This document shows positions 63,013 to 64,000 of a DNA stretch of 64,000 nt, one piece after another. The stretch is from Pseudomonas fluorescens (lineage in GTDB: Bacteria; Pseudomonadota; Gammaproteobacteria; Pseudomonadales; Pseudomonadaceae), in assembly GCF_000968015.1 (NCBI RefSeq), contig NZ_LACH01000017.1:124001-188000 (forward strand), written 5' to 3'. Every line of letters starts with the position of its first letter. Position 1 is the first letter of the stretch. The translations under genes were made by a program, and so were the position numbers. Below the pieces are notes generated by a model. The model was given only the letters and a program-made list of their open reading frames with translations, was not told the DNA's origin and did not search any database.

Positions 63013-63990
63013 ATGAAAGCCGTGCTGTGCAAAGCCTTCGGCCCTGCCGAATCGCTGGTGCTGGAAGACGTCGCCAGTCCTGTCGCGAAGAAGAATGAAA
63101 TCCTGCTGGACGTGCACGCCGCCGGGGTGAATTTCCCGGACACGCTGATCATCGAGGGCAAATATCAGTTCAAGCCGCCCTTCCCGTTTTCCCCGGGCGG
63201 CGAAGCGGCTGGCGTGGTCAGCGAAGTAGGCGAAAAGGTCAGCCACCTCAAGGTCGGCGATCGGGTCATGGCACTGACCGGTTGGGGCAGTTTCGCCGAA
63301 CAGGTCGCGGTGCCGGGCTACAACGTGCTGCCCATCCCGCCATCGATGGACTTCAACACCGCCGCCGCCTTCAGCATGACTTACGGCACTTCGATGCACG
63401 CGCTCAAGCAACGGGGCAACCTGCAACCGGGTGAAACCTTGCTGGTACTCGGCGCTTCCGGCGGTGTCGGTCTGGCCGCCGTGGAAATCGGCAAAGCCAT
63501 GGGCGCCCGCGTGATCGCCGCCGCCAGCAGCGCCGAAAAACTCGCGGTGGCCAAAGCTGCCGGCGCCGATGAGCTGATCAACTACAGCGAAACCAGCCTC
63601 AAGGACGAAATCAAGCGCCTGACCGACGGCCAGGGCGCCGACGTGATCTACGATCCGGTGGGTGGCGACCTGTTCGACCAAGCCATCCGCGCTATCGCAT
63701 GGAACGGCCGTCTGCTGGTGGTGGGTTTCGCCAGCGGTCGCATTCCGGAATTGCCGGTCAATCTTGCGCTACTCAAAGGTGCAGCGGTGCTGGGTGTGTT
63801 CTGGGGCTCGTTCGCCCAGCGCCAGCCTCAAGACAACGCAGCAAACTTCCAGCAATTGTTTGGCTGGTTTGCCGAGGGCAAGTTGAAGCCGTTGGTGTCG
63901 CAGGTATATCCACTGAGCAATGCGGCGCAGGCGATCAATGATCTTGGCCAGCGCAAAGCGGTTGGGAAAGTGGTGGTTCAGGTTCGCTGA
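63013..63990 (+). CDS. NADPH:quinone oxidoreductase family protein
   Basis: The protein has 325 residues from ATG 63013, giving MKAVLCKAFGPAESLVLEDV. It is a medium-chain dehydrogenase/reductase without the zinc ligands of alcohol dehydrogenases: VHAAGVNFPDTLIIEGKYQFKPPFPFSPGGEAAGVV, then the NADPH motif GASGGVGLAAVEIGKAMGA and YDPVGGDLFDQAIRAIAWNGRLLVVGFASG. It probably reduces quinones or enals with NADPH. The gene is complete; the window ends ten bases after its stop. Confidence 0.9.
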   Translation: MKAVLCKAFGPAESLVLEDVASPVAKKNEILLDVHAAGVNFPDTLIIEGKYQFKPPFPFSPGGEAAGVVSEVGEKVSHLKVGDRVMALTGWGSFAEQVAVPGYNVLPIPPSMDFNTAAAFSMTYGTSMHALKQRGNLQPGETLLVLGASGGVGLAAVEIGKAMGARVIAAASSAEKLAVAKAAGADELINYSETSLKDEIKRLTDGQGADVIYDPVGGDLFDQAIRAIAWNGRLLVVGFASGRIPELPVNLALLKGAAVLGVFWGSFAQRQPQDNAANFQQLFGWFAEGKLKPLVSQVYPLSNAAQAINDLGQRKAVGKVVVQVR

Positions 63991-64000
63991 GCCCAAAAAA

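Overview
The window is chromosomal DNA of a Pseudomonas, most likely of the P. fluorescens group. This rests on gene content and order (spu polyamine genes, ssuEADCBF with lsfA, argA/argE, a gcv - ubiI - ubiH - pepP - ygfB - zapA - 6S RNA block), on two OprD-family porins, and on many copies of inverted repeats typical of P. fluorescens genomes. I see no phage, plasmid, insertion sequence, CRISPR array, rRNA or tRNA gene. Nearly all genes look intact; one gene is cut by the left edge.

Layout. 1-15.5 kb: two SdiA-regulated-family proteins, a fumarylacetoacetase-family hydrolase and D-2-hydroxyglutarate dehydrogenase divergent from serA, then small periplasmic or unknown proteins (DUF4399, a truncated solute-binding protein, DUF523, a 2OG-Fe(II) oxygenase, DUF2059), a monoacylglycerol-lipase-like hydrolase, a thioredoxin-like DUF6436 protein, a penicillin/acyl-homoserine-lactone acylase homologue, and a GlxA-type regulator divergent from an HD-domain protein. 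15.5-26.5 kb: the complete polyamine locus spuABCDEFGH with divergent spuI. 26.7-28.1 kb: a TetR regulator and an uncharacterised 254-residue protein. 28.1-38.6 kb: a sulfur-acquisition region, with ssuEADCBF, the 1-Cys peroxiredoxin lsfA, two tandem OprD porins and an orphan taurine-type binding protein. 38.7-46.3 kb: argA, argE, a CYTH-CHAD triphosphatase, an Lrp regulator divergent from a small unknown protein, an orphan GspE-like ATPase and a DUF2388 protein. 46.4-55.2 kb: glycine cleavage genes gcvP, gcvH and gcvT, with a DegT-type aminotransferase between gcvP and gcvH, then an iron ABC transporter lacking an adjacent ATPase. 55.4-64 kb: ubiI-ubiH-pepP-ygfB, a ZapB-like protein with zapA, 6S RNA, 5-formyltetrahydrofolate cyclo-ligase, a 50-residue membrane protein, an EVE-domain protein, a FliL-like protein and a quinone oxidoreductase.

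How the genes work together. SpuI/SpuB, SpuC and SpuA provide gamma-glutamylation, transamination and hydrolysis of putrescine, fed by the SpuDEFGH importer. SsuEADCB imports and desulfonates alkanesulfonates; LsfA, the porins and the TauA-like protein may serve the same sulfur-limited state. SerA can make D-2-hydroxyglutarate, which the divergent dehydrogenase reoxidises; the gcv genes connect serine/glycine to one-carbon metabolism.

No wholly new multi-gene system is visible. The most unusual signals are non-coding: strong dyads between the D-2-hydroxyglutarate dehydrogenase gene and serA, between the second porin and tauA, and just upstream of the iron-binding protein gene; a hairpin plus T-run in the spuI leader; duplicated porin leaders; and about 17 repeats placed at 3' gene ends. 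The least characterised coding units are the TetR plus 254-residue pair, the GlxA/HD pair, the Lrp/112-residue pair and the 50-residue membrane protein.
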